From Luteolibacter rhizosphaerae (lineage in GTDB: Bacteria; Verrucomicrobiota; Verrucomicrobiia; Verrucomicrobiales; Akkermansiaceae): 62,779 nt of DNA. Shown here in pieces: positions 15,940-26,800 of the stretch; the first letter of the stretch is position 1; the number at the start of each line of letters is the position of its first letter. The stretch covers positions 1 to 62,779 of the forward strand of contig NZ_JAPDDR010000014.1 of assembly GCF_025950095.1 (NCBI RefSeq), in the 5' to 3' direction. Made by a program: the position numbers and the translations under genes. The notes below the pieces were generated by a model. The model was given only the letters and a program-made list of their open reading frames with translations. It made no database searches and was not told where the DNA came from.

Positions 15940-18900
15940 ATGATCCTCCGCCCCCTGCCCCTATCCCGGCTCAGCCTATGTCTCGCCAGCCTGGCCATCC
16001 CGCCGCTGATGAGCTCCGCGCACGCCGCCAGCCTGCACTGGGATGGCGGCTCCACCGGACCGGATGCCGAGGGCGGCGCGGGCACCTGGAGCACCGCCAC
16101 GGATGTCTTCAACTGGGACAGCGCCGCCACCGCCGGTAGCGATGTGGCATGGACGGATGGCTCGGACGCCGTCTTCGGCGGCAGCGGCGGCGCGGTCACG
16201 GTCTCCGGCACGGTCAGCGCCACCTCGCTGAACTTCGCCGCGGCAGGCTACTCCACCACCGGCGGCACTATCGCCCTCACCGGCACCCCGCTCATCGATG
16301 TCGCGGGGAATGATGTCACCCTCGGCTCGGTCCTCTCCGGCTCCGCCGCGATCCGCAAGACCGGCACCGGCACCCTCACGCTCTCCGCCTACAATACATT
16401 CTCCGGACAGCTCACCATCGAGCAAGGCACGGTGAAGACCTCTGGCAGCGGCCGCATGGGAGGCACCACGAATGGCACCGTGGTGCTGCCGGGTGCCACC
16501 TTCGACGTGAATGGAAACTACCACGAGGGCGAACTCTTCACCATCTCCGGCGCCGGTGTGAACGGCGCGGGCGCGATCGTGAACACCGGCCCTAACAATT
16601 CCGAGGCGGTGCGGCAGGTGGCACTGGCCGGGCCAGCCACCGTGGGCGGCACCGCCCGCTGGGATATCCGCCGGCTGAGCAGTGTGGGCTTCTTCACCAT
16701 GGGTGGCCACACGCTCACGAAGACCGGGCCCGCAAGCGTCCATCTCGTAAGCATCACCGTGGGTAGCCCGGGGAATATCGATATCCAGCAGGGCAGCTTC
16801 TGGGTGGAGTCCAGCACCTCGCTGGGCGGCAGCGCCGCGAACAAGATGACCGTGCGCAGCGGCGCCGCCCTCAGGCAGTGGGATAACGCGGTGGCCCAGA
16901 ATTGGACTGCGGACTTCGAGCCCGGGAGCAGTTGGATCGTGGATTACCGGAACTCCCGTTGGGCTGGTCCCGTCATCCTGAACGGCGCGACCACCTTCGA
17001 CATGACCCGGGAGTGGAACCCCATCGGAGTGCTCACCACGAGCGGCGTGATCAGCGGCGCAGGCTCGCTGCGCAAGGTCGGCCCCGGCACCTTGGAACTC
17101 GCCGCGGCGAATACCTATACCGGCGGTACCACCGTGGATGCGGGCACGCTGGTGCTGAATGCCGCGGGCTTCTCCGGTATCGGCGCGCTGCGCGGGCCGC
17201 TCACGGTGAATGCCGGTGCCACGCTCAACCTGCCGGTGCAGGATTCGCTCGGCTACGTGGGCGGCCTGCGGGTCAGCGAGCTGAATATCAACGGCGGCCT
17301 GGTGGACCTGCCCCTGGTGGAGAACGAAGGCGTGCCGGTGGCGAACTACAACCGCGTCCCGGCCCTGAACTTCAGCGGCGGCATGCTCCGCACCAATGGC
17401 GGCGAGAATGCCGCCGACGCCATCAACTACTACCTGCTGGCGAATGACGGCGTGCTGAACAGCCTGCCCGCAGCGGACACCGCGGTGCTCTCCGGTCGCC
17501 TGCAACTGGGCACGGGCGTTGCGATCTACCGCTCGCACATCCATGTGGAAAAGGGTGATGCCGCCGAGGGCCTGCGCATCGATGCCGCCATCACCGGCAG
17601 CAATCCTTCCTCCGGCTTCCGCAAGGATGGCGATGGCCTGATGGTGCTGAACGGCCCGGCCGTCTATCCGGGCCTGACGCAGGTGGAGGATGGCACGCTT
17701 CTGTTAGGCCAAGATGGCGAGCTGCCCGCATCCACGCTGCAGGTGGAGGATGGTGGCGGCTTCGGCGTGAAGACACCGGGCAAGACCTTGGCCGCCATCA
17801 CGGCGCAGGATGGCAGCACGCTGATCCTCCCGGCCGTGGCGGACGCCACCACCACGGTGAGCGGCGCACTGGATCTCACCAGCGGCAGCATCGCCATCGC
17901 CCCGGTGCTGGGTGCGGATACCGCGGCGGGCACGTACGATCTCATCACGGCGGGCAGCATCACCGGCAGCGGCATCCCGGTGCTGGATCTCTCCGCCGCC
18001 TACGGCCCCACCCGCGCCAGCGGCAGCGTGGCGGTGAATGGCAACAAGCTGCAGCTCACCGTGACCGGCACCGGCGCGGATCTGCTCTGGAACAATGCCT
18101 CCGCCGGCGGCGTGGCGAATGGCACCTGGAATGCCACACTGGCGAACTTCTCCAGCGGCACGGGCAACGAGGCCTTCCAAGCCTTCGACTCCGTGACCTT
18201 CCCGGATGGCGCGGGCGGCACGCGGACCATCGCGCTGGAAGGCCTGCTCGCCCCGGCACGGCTCACGGTGGATAACTCCGCCACGAACTATGTCTTCAGC
18301 TCCAGCGGCGCGCTGGCGGGCGCGGGCTCGCTGGTGAAGACCGGCAGCGGCACTCTCACCCTGGCCGGGCCTAACAGCTACACGATGACCGGCCCCATCA
18401 CCGCCGCGGGCGGGGTGCTGGACTTCGGGCACAAGACGATCACCGCCGCCGGTCTCACGCTGGCAGGCGGGCAATTCAACAACGCCACGGCGCGGCTCGC
18501 CGCGATCGACCTGCAGGCCGGCAGCAGCAATGCACGCCTGATCTCCACCGCCCCCTGGCGGAAGACGACAGCCGGCGACGTGAGCCTGACCAATGCCAAC
18601 GCGATGAGCGCGCCTGGTAGCGTGGAGGCGGGCACCCTCTTCGTGGGGAATCCCGCCGCACCGGACACCACCGCCACGCTCGGCGGTAGCGCACTGATCG
18701 GGATCGCGACCGGCGCCCGCGTGGTCTACAGCCACGGCGAGGGCACCCCGGTGATGCCGCACTCCTTCAGCGGCGGCGGCGAATTGCACCTCGTGGGGGT
18801 GAAGAGTTCGACCAACGTCCTCACGCAGTTCCAGCTTACCGGGGATAACCGCGCCCATACCGGCCCGCTGACGCTGACGAATGCGCGGATCACGGCGGAG

Positions 18901-20748
18901 AACGGCACGGAGATCGGCAGCGGTCCGCTGCGGATTGATGGCCGCGCCTCCGTCACGATCAAGAATCGCACGCTGGCAAACGCCATCGACGTGGCGGCCG
19001 GCGGGACCTGGAGCAATGGCTCCGGGGCCAGCGCGGGACTCAGCCTCACCAATGTCACGCTGAGCGGCCCGATCACGGTGCGGGACGGCATGACCTTCTC
19101 GTTCAGCTCCGCGGCTTCGTCGCGGAATGCGATCAGCGGCCCGATCGCGGGCGTGGGGCCGGCAGGCTTGCTCTACTTCAGCGGCAGCAGTAACAGCGAG
19201 ATGCTGATCTCCGGCGCGACCGGCTACACGGGATTCATCGCGACCGCCGGGACGGGCTCGACACTGCGGTTGAACGGCAGCACGGCTGCTACGACAGTTA
19301 CCGTAGGTAGCAATACCGCGCTCGCGGGCAGCGGCACGATCGGCAGCGGCGGCGCGCTCACGTTCAACAACCTTGGGACCCTCAAGACGGGCATGGCTGG
19401 CAGCGCCCTGACGGTGAATGGGGATGTGACTCTGGCCGCCTCGACCAAGGTCGCCCTGGAGCCCGGCCCGGGTACCGTGCTGGACGGACCGGTCACGATC
19501 CTGAACTACACCGGCACGCTCAACGGCACCACGGCGAACCTGGCCATGGATACCCCGGCCCATTACCGCAAGGCGGTATTCGCCATCGAACCCGGAAGGA
19601 TCACCCTGGATGTGGGTGTGAAGGAGCTGGACTGGAAAGGCAGTTCCGGTGCCGCGTGGCAGTTGCAGGGGCAGCCGGTCTGGTCGAGCGGCATCAGCAG
19701 CGTGATCTTTTGCCGCGGAGATCATGTCCGCTTCGCGGACCGGGTGGGACTCAATGTCATCACCATCGGCGGGACTTCGGCGGTCCAGCCCTCTTCGGTC
19801 CTGGTGAATAACAGCCTGTCCGAATACCGGATCCCGAACATCATCGAAGGCGGTGCCACCTTCACGAAGGCTGGCAATGGCAAGCTGGTGCGCTCCGGCA
19901 TCAGCACCTACAGCGGCGGCACCACCGTGAATGGCGGCGTGCTGGATGCCAGCGCCCAATCGCTGGGCACCGGCCCCGTGCTGGTGAATGCCGGCGGCAC
20001 GCTGGCTGGAGATGCGGTCATCCCGGGAGCGGTCACCATCCATGGCACGGTGGATCCCGCTTCATCCGTCGCGATCTATCCTCCCGTTATCCAGACCGGC
20101 CCGCTCGTGCTGACCGGCACCTACCGCTGCCAGCTGGACACGACCACGAATGACCGCCTGACCGTCACGGGCGATTTGAACCTCACCGGTTCGACCTTGG
20201 TGGTGGAGCCCGTCTTCAATTCCGCCAGCGCGCCGGAGAATTTCACCATCGCCAGCTACACCGGAAATCTCACCGGCAGCTTCGCCACCGTCAGCGGCAT
20301 GCCGGCCGGATACGCACTGAAAGTCCAGCCGGAGCAGAAGCGCATCGTGATCGCGCTCAGCGTCGTCGCGGATTGGGCCGCGGGCTATCCCGGCCTGGCC
20401 GACACCACTCCCGATGGCGACCCGGATCGCGACGGGATGACGAACCTCATGGAATACACGCTGGCCGGCGACCCCGGCGTGCCGGACGCCTCCAAGCTAC
20501 CGCTGCAGACGCTCACGGAAGATTCGCTGATCATCCGCTACAGGCGGAACGATCTCTCCAGGGATACCACCACGCAGACCATCCAGTGGGGCAGCAGCCT
20601 GGGCACATGGAGCGAGATCCCCGTGACCCTCGCCAGCTCCCCGAACGTGCAAGTGGTGGAGAACGGCAGCGCGCCGGATGACATCACCGTGACCATCCCC
20701 CGCGTCCCCGGGAAGATGTTCGCCCGCTTGAAGGTCGTGGAGAAGTGA
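15940..20748 (+). CDS. Giant autotransporter-associated beta-strand repeat surface protein
   Basis: 1602 residues. Signal peptide MILRPLPLSRLSLCLASLAI..., then many copies of a beta-helix repeat of the form 'GTGTLTLSAYNTFSGQLTIE' and 'GPGTLELAAANTYTGGTTVD', the PATR (autotransporter-associated beta strand) unit. The last about 130 residues hold a DGDPDRDGMTNLMEYTLAGD calcium-like module and a beta domain with IQWGSSLGTWSEI. No C-terminal 12-strand translocator barrel is visible, so it is secreted by another route, probably for adhesion or surface coating. The start is the ATG at 15940. Repeat-based codon bias makes antisense frames open. Confidence 0.85.
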   Translation: MILRPLPLSRLSLCLASLAIPPLMSSAHAASLHWDGGSTGPDAEGGAGTWSTATDVFNWDSAATAGSDVAWTDGSDAVFGGSGGAVTVSGTVSATSLNFAAAGYSTTGGTIALTGTPLIDVAGNDVTLGSVLSGSAAIRKTGTGTLTLSAYNTFSGQLTIEQGTVKTSGSGRMGGTTNGTVVLPGATFDVNGNYHEGELFTISGAGVNGAGAIVNTGPNNSEAVRQVALAGPATVGGTARWDIRRLSSVGFFTMGGHTLTKTGPASVHLVSITVGSPGNIDIQQGSFWVESSTSLGGSAANKMTVRSGAALRQWDNAVAQNWTADFEPGSSWIVDYRNSRWAGPVILNGATTFDMTREWNPIGVLTTSGVISGAGSLRKVGPGTLELAAANTYTGGTTVDAGTLVLNAAGFSGIGALRGPLTVNAGATLNLPVQDSLGYVGGLRVSELNINGGLVDLPLVENEGVPVANYNRVPALNFSGGMLRTNGGENAADAINYYLLANDGVLNSLPAADTAVLSGRLQLGTGVAIYRSHIHVEKGDAAEGLRIDAAITGSNPSSGFRKDGDGLMVLNGPAVYPGLTQVEDGTLLLGQDGELPASTLQVEDGGGFGVKTPGKTLAAITAQDGSTLILPAVADATTTVSGALDLTSGSIAIAPVLGADTAAGTYDLITAGSITGSGIPVLDLSAAYGPTRASGSVAVNGNKLQLTVTGTGADLLWNNASAGGVANGTWNATLANFSSGTGNEAFQAFDSVTFPDGAGGTRTIALEGLLAPARLTVDNSATNYVFSSSGALAGAGSLVKTGSGTLTLAGPNSYTMTGPITAAGGVLDFGHKTITAAGLTLAGGQFNNATARLAAIDLQAGSSNARLISTAPWRKTTAGDVSLTNANAMSAPGSVEAGTLFVGNPAAPDTTATLGGSALIGIATGARVVYSHGEGTPVMPHSFSGGGELHLVGVKSSTNVLTQFQLTGDNRAHTGPLTLTNARITAENGTEIGSGPLRIDGRASVTIKNRTLANAIDVAAGGTWSNGSGASAGLSLTNVTLSGPITVRDGMTFSFSSAASSRNAISGPIAGVGPAGLLYFSGSSNSEMLISGATGYTGFIATAGTGSTLRLNGSTAATTVTVGSNTALAGSGTIGSGGALTFNNLGTLKTGMAGSALTVNGDVTLAASTKVALEPGPGTVLDGPVTILNYTGTLNGTTANLAMDTPAHYRKAVFAIEPGRITLDVGVKELDWKGSSGAAWQLQGQPVWSSGISSVIFCRGDHVRFADRVGLNVITIGGTSAVQPSSVLVNNSLSEYRIPNIIEGGATFTKAGNGKLVRSGISTYSGGTTVNGGVLDASAQSLGTGPVLVNAGGTLAGDAVIPGAVTIHGTVDPASSVAIYPPVIQTGPLVLTGTYRCQLDTTTNDRLTVTGDLNLTGSTLVVEPVFNSASAPENFTIASYTGNLTGSFATVSGMPAGYALKVQPEQKRIVIALSVVADWAAGYPGLADTTPDGDPDRDGMTNLMEYTLAGDPGVPDASKLPLQTLTEDSLIIRYRRNDLSRDTTTQTIQWGSSLGTWSEIPVTLASSPNVQVVENGSAPDDITVTIPRVPGKMFARLKVVEK

Positions 20749-21223
20749 GCGGATAAGGAGCAGCGACATTCCTGCCGTCGGGGTGGATCCACCGTAGCGG
20801 AAGCACTCTCGTGCTTCCGGCGGCTCGCGTCTCCCCGCACATCGCCATGGGAATCTCTCTCGAATCCTCCCCCAGCCGGAACGACGAAATCATCCCGCTA
20901 CCTTGGACGCCTACTCCCCGCCCCGGAGGGGCATCGGAACTTAGCCGGTCGGCAAGCGCAGCGCAGCCACCGGTTAGGCCCGTCGAGTGATTGGCGTCCC
21001 GGAGGGCCGCCGGAAATCCCCGGTTCACCCCCAGCACTCACCACAGCTCCCGCGGCCCTCCGGGACGCCGATCCTTCCTCCACACCTACCGGTGGTTTCA
21101 CCACCGGCTTAGTTCCGATGCCCCTCCGGGGCGAAGCATCCCAGCTTCCGCCATCACGCACATCACCGACACATCATCCCTCCCGCCGCGCTCCAGCGCC
21201 CACTCCGCTTGATGCTTGGAAGA
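20749..21223. repeat. Repeat cluster: families E, B and an intact family A copy
   Basis: No gene is supported. In order: a family E fragment (20753-20785), a family B element (20794-20902), and a full family A repeat (20917-21143) with AACTTAGCCGGT at 20939-20950, GGAGGGCCGCCGGAAATCCC, GGCCCTCCGGGACGCC and ACCGGCTTAGTTCCGATGCC at its right end. This copy is a reference for the site interrupted by IS110 at 13625/14834. Confidence 0.75.
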
Positions 21224-21997
21224 TCAGCGATGGGTTACTTCCCCATACTCCACCCTTTCCAAAAACAAACCATCCGGCGGCGCACAGAAGGGCGACTTGC
21301 CGCCGGGCAAGCCCTTCGCCTGATCCAGATACCCCGCCACCTGCGCCAGGCCGATGCGTCCCTGCGCGGCTTGGATCGCCGTGCCTGTTAGAAGCCGCAC
21401 CATTTTGTACAGGAAGCCATCGCCGGAGTAAGTGATCCGCCAGCCCCACTCCAGCGGAGCGAGCTCCACCGCTGTCACCGTGCGCACGTAGCTCGTCTCC
21501 TCCGTCTCGTAACCACGCTTCGCGCCGAAGGCCTCGAAGTCGTGCCGCCCGATGAAAAGGTCCAGCGCCTCCCGCAGCGTGTAGGGATCCAGCTGCCGCG
21601 GCAGGTGCCAGGCCAGCCCTGCGCGGAAGGGCGTGAGCACCGGCTCCGTGGAGATGTCGTAGCGATAGGTCTTCCCCGTGGCCCCGTAGCGCGCGTGGAA
21701 CTCCGCCGGCACCTCCTCGCAGCTCATGATGCGGATGCAGTGCGGCAGCTTCGTATTCAGCGCCGGCACCCAGTTGAAGGGATTCATCGTCAGCTCCTCC
21801 GGCGCCTCGAAGTGCGCGATCTGCCCCAGCGCGTGCACCCCGGCATCCGTGCGACCGGAGCCGTGCAGGCGCACCGGCTGCTTCGCCGTCTCCGCGATCG
21901 CCTTCTCGATGAAGTCCTGGACCGTATTCCCCTCCGGCTGCGACTGCCAGCCCGCGAGCGTCCGGCCATCGTAAGCGATCGTCAATTTCAAGCGCAC
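21224..21997 (-). CDS. truA: tRNA pseudouridine(38-40) synthase TruA
   Basis: 257 residues from a GTG at 21997 (VRLKLTIAYDGRTLAGWQSQ), the usual TruA beginning; a TTG further upstream (22039) would add residues encoded by a tandem repeat and is unlikely. The catalytic Asp is in RLHGSGRTDAGVHALGQIAH (Asp51 from this start). Later motifs FHARYGATGKTYRYDI and the C-terminal TYSGDGFLYKMVRLLTGTAI are typical. TruA modifies U38-U40 in the anticodon arm. The 3' end is followed closely by the helical-repeat gene's stop (22052) on the same strand. Functional by all motifs. Confidence 0.95.
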   Translation of the reverse strand: MRLKLTIAYDGRTLAGWQSQPEGNTVQDFIEKAIAETAKQPVRLHGSGRTDAGVHALGQIAHFEAPEELTMNPFNWVPALNTKLPHCIRIMSCEEVPAEFHARYGATGKTYRYDISTEPVLTPFRAGLAWHLPRQLDPYTLREALDLFIGRHDFEAFGAKRGYETEETSYVRTVTAVELAPLEWGWRITYSGDGFLYKMVRLLTGTAIQAAQGRIGLAQVAGYLDQAKGLPGGKSPFCAPPDGLFLERVEYGEVTHR

Positions 21998-22013
21998 GCG
22001 CGGAGCGTGGCGG

Positions 22014-22042
22014 GCCAAGAGCCAAGAGCCAAGAGCCAAGAG
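22014..22042. repeat. Tandem 7-bp repeat GCCAAGA
   Basis: Four copies of GCCAAGA between truA and the next gene. It resembles the 7-bp arrays at 3412 and 30215 in unit length but not in sequence. Confidence 0.6.
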
Positions 22043-22051
22043 ACGGGGGCT

Positions 22052-23380
22052 TCAGCGCAGATCCGGCAGCGGAGCCGGGGGCAGCACATTCTCTTCTCCC
22101 TTTGCTGCTTCCTCTTCCTCGCCGGGCATCACCACCCGCTCGCCCGCCATCACTGCATTCGCCGCTTGTCGCACCTCTTCCGAGATCAGCGGCGAGTTGA
22201 TCAGATGCGCCAAGGCGGGCCCCGGGAGCGGAGGACCGCCACGCGTCAGCCGCTGCATCACCGCATAGTCGCGCTTCTGCGGATCCGGGATCATTGCCAG
22301 CATCCGGTCCGTCGCCGCCAGATCTCTCATCGAGTCCTCATAAATCGCCGACATGAAGATCACCTGCTTGTCCCGGCCCTCCGGCTGCCATGCCTCCAGC
22401 CAAGGCATCGCCTTCTCCGCGTCCGCCCGGATCCAATCGTCGATCACCCGGGTGTAAGCGGAGTCGAGCGAATCCTCCAGGGCCCCCGCCATCCACGCGA
22501 AGGCCGCATCCGGATCCTTGTGCGCCCAACGCGTCACCAGCGTGGCGGTGGAATCCATGAGGCCGTGCATGCTCGCCTGCCCCGGCGCGATCCCCAGCGA
22601 CTCGAGCCGCTCGGCCTCCGCCGCCCAATCCGTCTCCTCTGGCAGCACCTGCACGTAGCCCAGATACGCGAAGTCCTGCGACATGGAATTCAGCCCGGGA
22701 ATCACGCCGATGGCCTCCTGCGGAGATTTCTCCGCCAGCACATTGAAGAGCTGGACCGTATCCACGCCGATCAGCACCGGCTCCTGCCCGAAGAACGCCG
22801 ACGACTGCCGCAAGAAATCGAGGGCCAGTGCCGGATCCGTCTTCGCGATTCCCTTCAGCATCGCACCGTAGTGCTGGCGATCGTTCCCCTTCAGCCGCTC
22901 CTTCGCCAGGTCCAGCGCCTCCTGCGGGGAGAGCAGGCCCAGCCTCTCCCACAGGATCGGCACCAGCTCCACGCGCCGCGGATGCTCGGCACCCGGCAGC
23001 AGGCCGTCTTCGGCATCGCCCGGCGCACCCGCGCCGAACTTCAGCTCGAACAAGTCCGGCTCCGCGAAGATCTGCCGCAGTTCATCCAGAGACATGGCCT
23101 GCACCACATCCCACAGATCGATATCGCCCAGCGGTTCCCGGCTCAGCAGGCGCGCGCGCATCGACTCCACCCGGTGGGAATCACCACCCTCCACACCGCG
23201 CGTGCCGCGCCGCGCCGCTGCGGATGCCTCGGCTTCTTCACCACCCCGCTCCGTCTTCGCCTTCCGCGCCTTGCCCCCCGCCGCGGCCTCCTCCGCATCC
23301 GGCATCCCGCCGGAGAACACCCACCCCGCGAGCACGCCTAACAGCCCGAGCACCGCCAAGATCGTGAGCGCCTTCTTCAC
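22052..23380 (-). CDS. Anchored helical-repeat protein ('WxxxDPxxA' family), member 1
   Basis: 442 residues, GTG start at 23380 (VKKALTILAVLGLLGVLAGW, an N-terminal anchor). A low-complexity Glu/Ala/Lys spacer (about 25-65) leads to an all-helical body with repeats such as LVTRWAHKDPDAAFAWMAGA and IRADAEKAMPWLEAWQPEG. The motif W-x-x-x-D-P-x-x-A-x-x-W is shared with genes at 41264, 42648, 43662, 45254, 57048 and 58327. It resembles TPR/Sel1-type solenoids used for protein contacts. The function is unknown. It is in the same direction as truA and 54 bp upstream of it, so possibly cotranscribed. Confidence 0.75.
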   Translation of the reverse strand: MKKALTILAVLGLLGVLAGWVFSGGMPDAEEAAAGGKARKAKTERGGEEAEASAAARRGTRGVEGGDSHRVESMRARLLSREPLGDIDLWDVVQAMSLDELRQIFAEPDLFELKFGAGAPGDAEDGLLPGAEHPRRVELVPILWERLGLLSPQEALDLAKERLKGNDRQHYGAMLKGIAKTDPALALDFLRQSSAFFGQEPVLIGVDTVQLFNVLAEKSPQEAIGVIPGLNSMSQDFAYLGYVQVLPEETDWAAEAERLESLGIAPGQASMHGLMDSTATLVTRWAHKDPDAAFAWMAGALEDSLDSAYTRVIDDWIRADAEKAMPWLEAWQPEGRDKQVIFMSAIYEDSMRDLAATDRMLAMIPDPQKRDYAVMQRLTRGGPPLPGPALAHLINSPLISEEVRQAANAVMAGERVVMPGEEEEAAKGEENVLPPAPLPDLR

Positions 23381-23435
23381 CCCTGCATCATCTACAAGCC
23401 CGCCGCGGACTCAAGCTCTCCGCGAGCCGCAGGCT

Positions 23436-23667
23436 CCTTGGACTGCGTGCAGCCTGCTGCCGCTTTCGCGAACGCAGCCTGCTGCGGAGCACGGGCGATA
23501 TTCCTCCCACCCTAGGTCATCCCCGGCCCCGGCGATACCGAACTTCTTGACCAAGCAGCTTCCGAATCACCCGACACGCTCCCGGACAGAAACCCGCGAC
23601 CTTCCCCACTGCTTCACGGCAGCAGGCTGCCTGCCGAAAGCGGCAGCAGGCTGCACGCAGTCCAAGG
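23436..23667. repeat. Perfect 33-bp inverted repeat flanking a 166-bp spacer
   Basis: Arms 23436-23468 and 23635-23667 are exact reverse complements (CCTTGGACTGCGTGCAGCCT ...). Each arm contains GCAGCCTGCTGCCGC, which is itself palindromic. A related GAGCCGCAGGCTCCTTGGA precedes it and also occurs at 14968. It is in the 442-bp gap before the RCC1 gene and no other gene is visible there. Confidence 0.8.
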
Positions 23668-23822
23668 CGGCGATGCCGCGGATCCGGGCGCAGCGTCCAC
23701 CCTCCCCGTATCTCCCGAAGTTCTCACATCACCCCCGCAAAAATGCCGATCCACTCCGTGAAAATTGCGTGATCCGGCATCTTTATATTGTCTCGTATCG
23801 CGATATCCCGGAGCAGAGCGGC

Positions 23823-26800
23823 ATGCCGTTCACTCCTCCACAGGCAGGCCCCCTCGCGCCCATCACCCGCGCCTTCCTGCTCGCCGCTCTCCTGCTGCCG
23901 CAGGCATGGGCCGCCGCGCCGCAAATCCTCACCCCGCCGCAGCCCGCGGAGATGTATTTCCGGGAAAGCGCCATTCTCTCCGTGGAAACCGCCGGCGAGG
24001 ACGTGAACCTGCAATGGTACAACGGCCAAAGTGGCGACACCTCCGCCCCCATCCCCGGCGCGACCGGCCCCCTCCTCGTCAGCCAGCCGATGAGGACCAG
24101 CCATGTCTTCTGGGTCCGCGCCAGCAATGCCGACGGCCACACCGACAGCCCTGCCGTGCCGGTCACCATGCACGCTGCCCCTAAAGGCACCCTCAAGGGG
24201 ATGGGCACGAATCAGAGTAACATGCTCTTCCCCAGTGGCGACAGCAAGGTGCCGAAGCCCATCATGGAGGGCGTCATCGCCATGGCAGCAGGCACCAGGC
24301 ACAATCTCGTGCTCAAGGATGATTTCTCTGTTTGGGCCATGGGCGATAACAGCCAGTTCCAGATCGGCTCGAGCTCGAACGCCACCAAGCTCGTTCCCGA
24401 GAGGATCGGGGAGAACTTTGTCCACCTGGCGGCCGGTAGTGACTTCACGCTCATGATTGCCGGCAGCGGCGCGCTTTATGGCTTTGGCGTGAATGATCGC
24501 GGCCAAATCGGAACGCTCGACTGGGCCAACTTCCAGCACGGCAGTCAGATCGCCGCCGATGTGGTGGATGCCTCGGCCGGTCTCGCCCACACCGCCTACG
24601 TCACCCGCGATGGCACACTCTGGGCGCGCGGTGCCAACTCGAGCGGCCAATTGGGAGATGGCAGCACCAGCGACCGCCAAGTCTCGGTAGCGGTGGCCTC
24701 CGGCGTCGCTCGCGTCTACGCCGGTAATGGTCACACCTTCTTCCTGAAGACGGACGGAAGCCTCTGGGGCACGGGCCACAACGAATACGGGCAACTGGGA
24801 GATGGCAGCAGGACCCGTCGGCTGCTCCCTTTCCAGATCGCGCAGGGCGTCATCTCGGCTGCCTGCGGCGGCACCCAGAGCTTCTACATCACCAGCGCGA
24901 ATGAGCTCTTCGGCATGGGCGCCACCGAATCACTCGGTTTGGGCGAAGACGTTCAAGAAGCCTCCCAGCCCTCCCCGGTCGCCATCGCGCCGGACGTGAA
25001 GCGCGTGGCCTGCGGCTTCCGGCACAGCCTTTTCATCACCACGGACGGCATCCTCCACACCACGGGCTTCGGCGCCTTCGGCCAGTTGGGGGATGGCACC
25101 GCCACGAAACGCTTGGCACCCGTCACCGTCGGCAAGGCGGTTGAAGCCGCGGGCGGCGAGTATCAAAGCGTCTTCATCGATGCTGCCCCGGTCATCTCCG
25201 ATCAGCCGGACTCGGTGGTCGTCCGCCCGGGTAAGACCGCCGGTTTCTCCGTGCTCGCGCAGGGCTTGGGCCCGCTCAGCTATCAATGGTATCTCGGACT
25301 GCCGGGAGACACCACGCAGCCGCTGGCCGGTGCCACCACCGCAGAGTTCACCACTCCGCCCTTGCGGGCCGCCGCCTCGTATTGGGTCCGCATCACCAAT
25401 CCGCACGGCTACACCGATAGTGTGCCCGCACGCGTGCTCATGTTCGCTAGGGTCACGATCAAGCCGCTGCCCAAGAAGCTGGGCGTGCCGCACCTCGGGA
25501 ATGTCGTGATCAAGGCGGAAGTGACGGGTCCGGCACTCAGCTACCAATGGTATCAAGGCAAGAAGGGCAACACCTCCCAACCGGTCCCCGGCGCCACCTC
25601 CACCCTGCTCGTCACCCCGCCTCTCGCCGCCAGCACCAGCTACTGGCTGCGGGCCACGAATACCATTGGCCACGTGGACAGCGGCGCGGTCGCCGTGACC
25701 GTAGCGCCCCCGCTCCGCGGCACGCTCCACAGCACCGGTCTGAACCACGTCGGCCAACTCGGCGATGGCTCGCTCACCCGCAGCCTCAGCTACCGGCCGG
25801 TCACCCACGAGGTCTCCGCCATCGCCGCGGATCTCAACCAGAGCTTCTTCATCAAGGCGGACGGCAGCCTCTGGGGCATGGGCGAGAATACCAACGGCGA
25901 GCTAGGCGATGGCTCCACCACGGATCGCAGCCTGCCGGTCCCCCTCGGCAGCGGGATTGTAGCCGTGGCCTCCCGCAACCAGAAAACCTTCTACCTGAAG
26001 GCGGATGGCAGCCTCTGGGGCTCCGGTCGCGGGATTCCCGGATACAGCGGGCAGCTCCTCACCGCCCCCGCGAAGATCGGGGACGGCTTCGCCAGCATCC
26101 ACACCGGCACCACCTTCAGCTTGGCGCTGAAGACCGACGGCACCCTGTGGGGAGAGGGCGGGGATCATACCGGTCAGCTCGGCCAAGGTGATGATGATGA
26201 AGACAACTACCCCGCCTTCATGAAAATCGCGGATGGCGTGGTGCAAGCGGCCGCAGGCACCCTGCATTCGCTTTTCATCAAGAGTGACGGCTCCCTCTGG
26301 GGTATGGGTTACAACACCGGCAGGGCACTCGGCTTGCCCGACGCGCCGGGTGCTGTGATGAGCCCCACGCAGATCGTTCCCTCCGGCGTCACCCGCATCG
26401 CCGCGGGCAGGGAAAGCCTCTTCCTGAAACAAGATGGCAGTTGCTGGGGCATGGGCGGAAACTTGAATCCCGGCGCCGAGCTACCGGCCCAGATCGCCAC
26501 GAAGGTGATCGAAGTCGGGGCGGGCGAATTCCATGTCTCCTTCCTGACGGGCGACAACGAGCTGTGGGTGATCGGAGCCAATGGCCAAGGCCAGCTCGGC
26601 GACGGCACCAATACCACCCGCACGGAGCCGACCTTCATTCACGCCGCGGTGGCCGCAGCCGCAGCCGGCTACCAGCACAGCCTGATCCTCACCGGAAACC
26701 CGGTGATCCTGGAGCAGCCACTACCGGTGGCGGTGAAGAAAGGCACCCGGGCAAGCCTCTCCGCTCAAGTTGCGAGCTCCGTGCCCGTGACCTGGCAATG

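Noticed and set aside
17704..20043. Very long antisense frame (over 700 codons) opposite the PATR protein
   Set aside because: Caused by high GC and the repeated Gly/Ala/Thr codons of the sense gene; residues are His/Arg/Gly-rich with no motif.
23436..23667. Possible CRISPR array or transposon end
   Set aside because: Only two inverted arms are present, no regular direct repeats and no cas gene or transposase.
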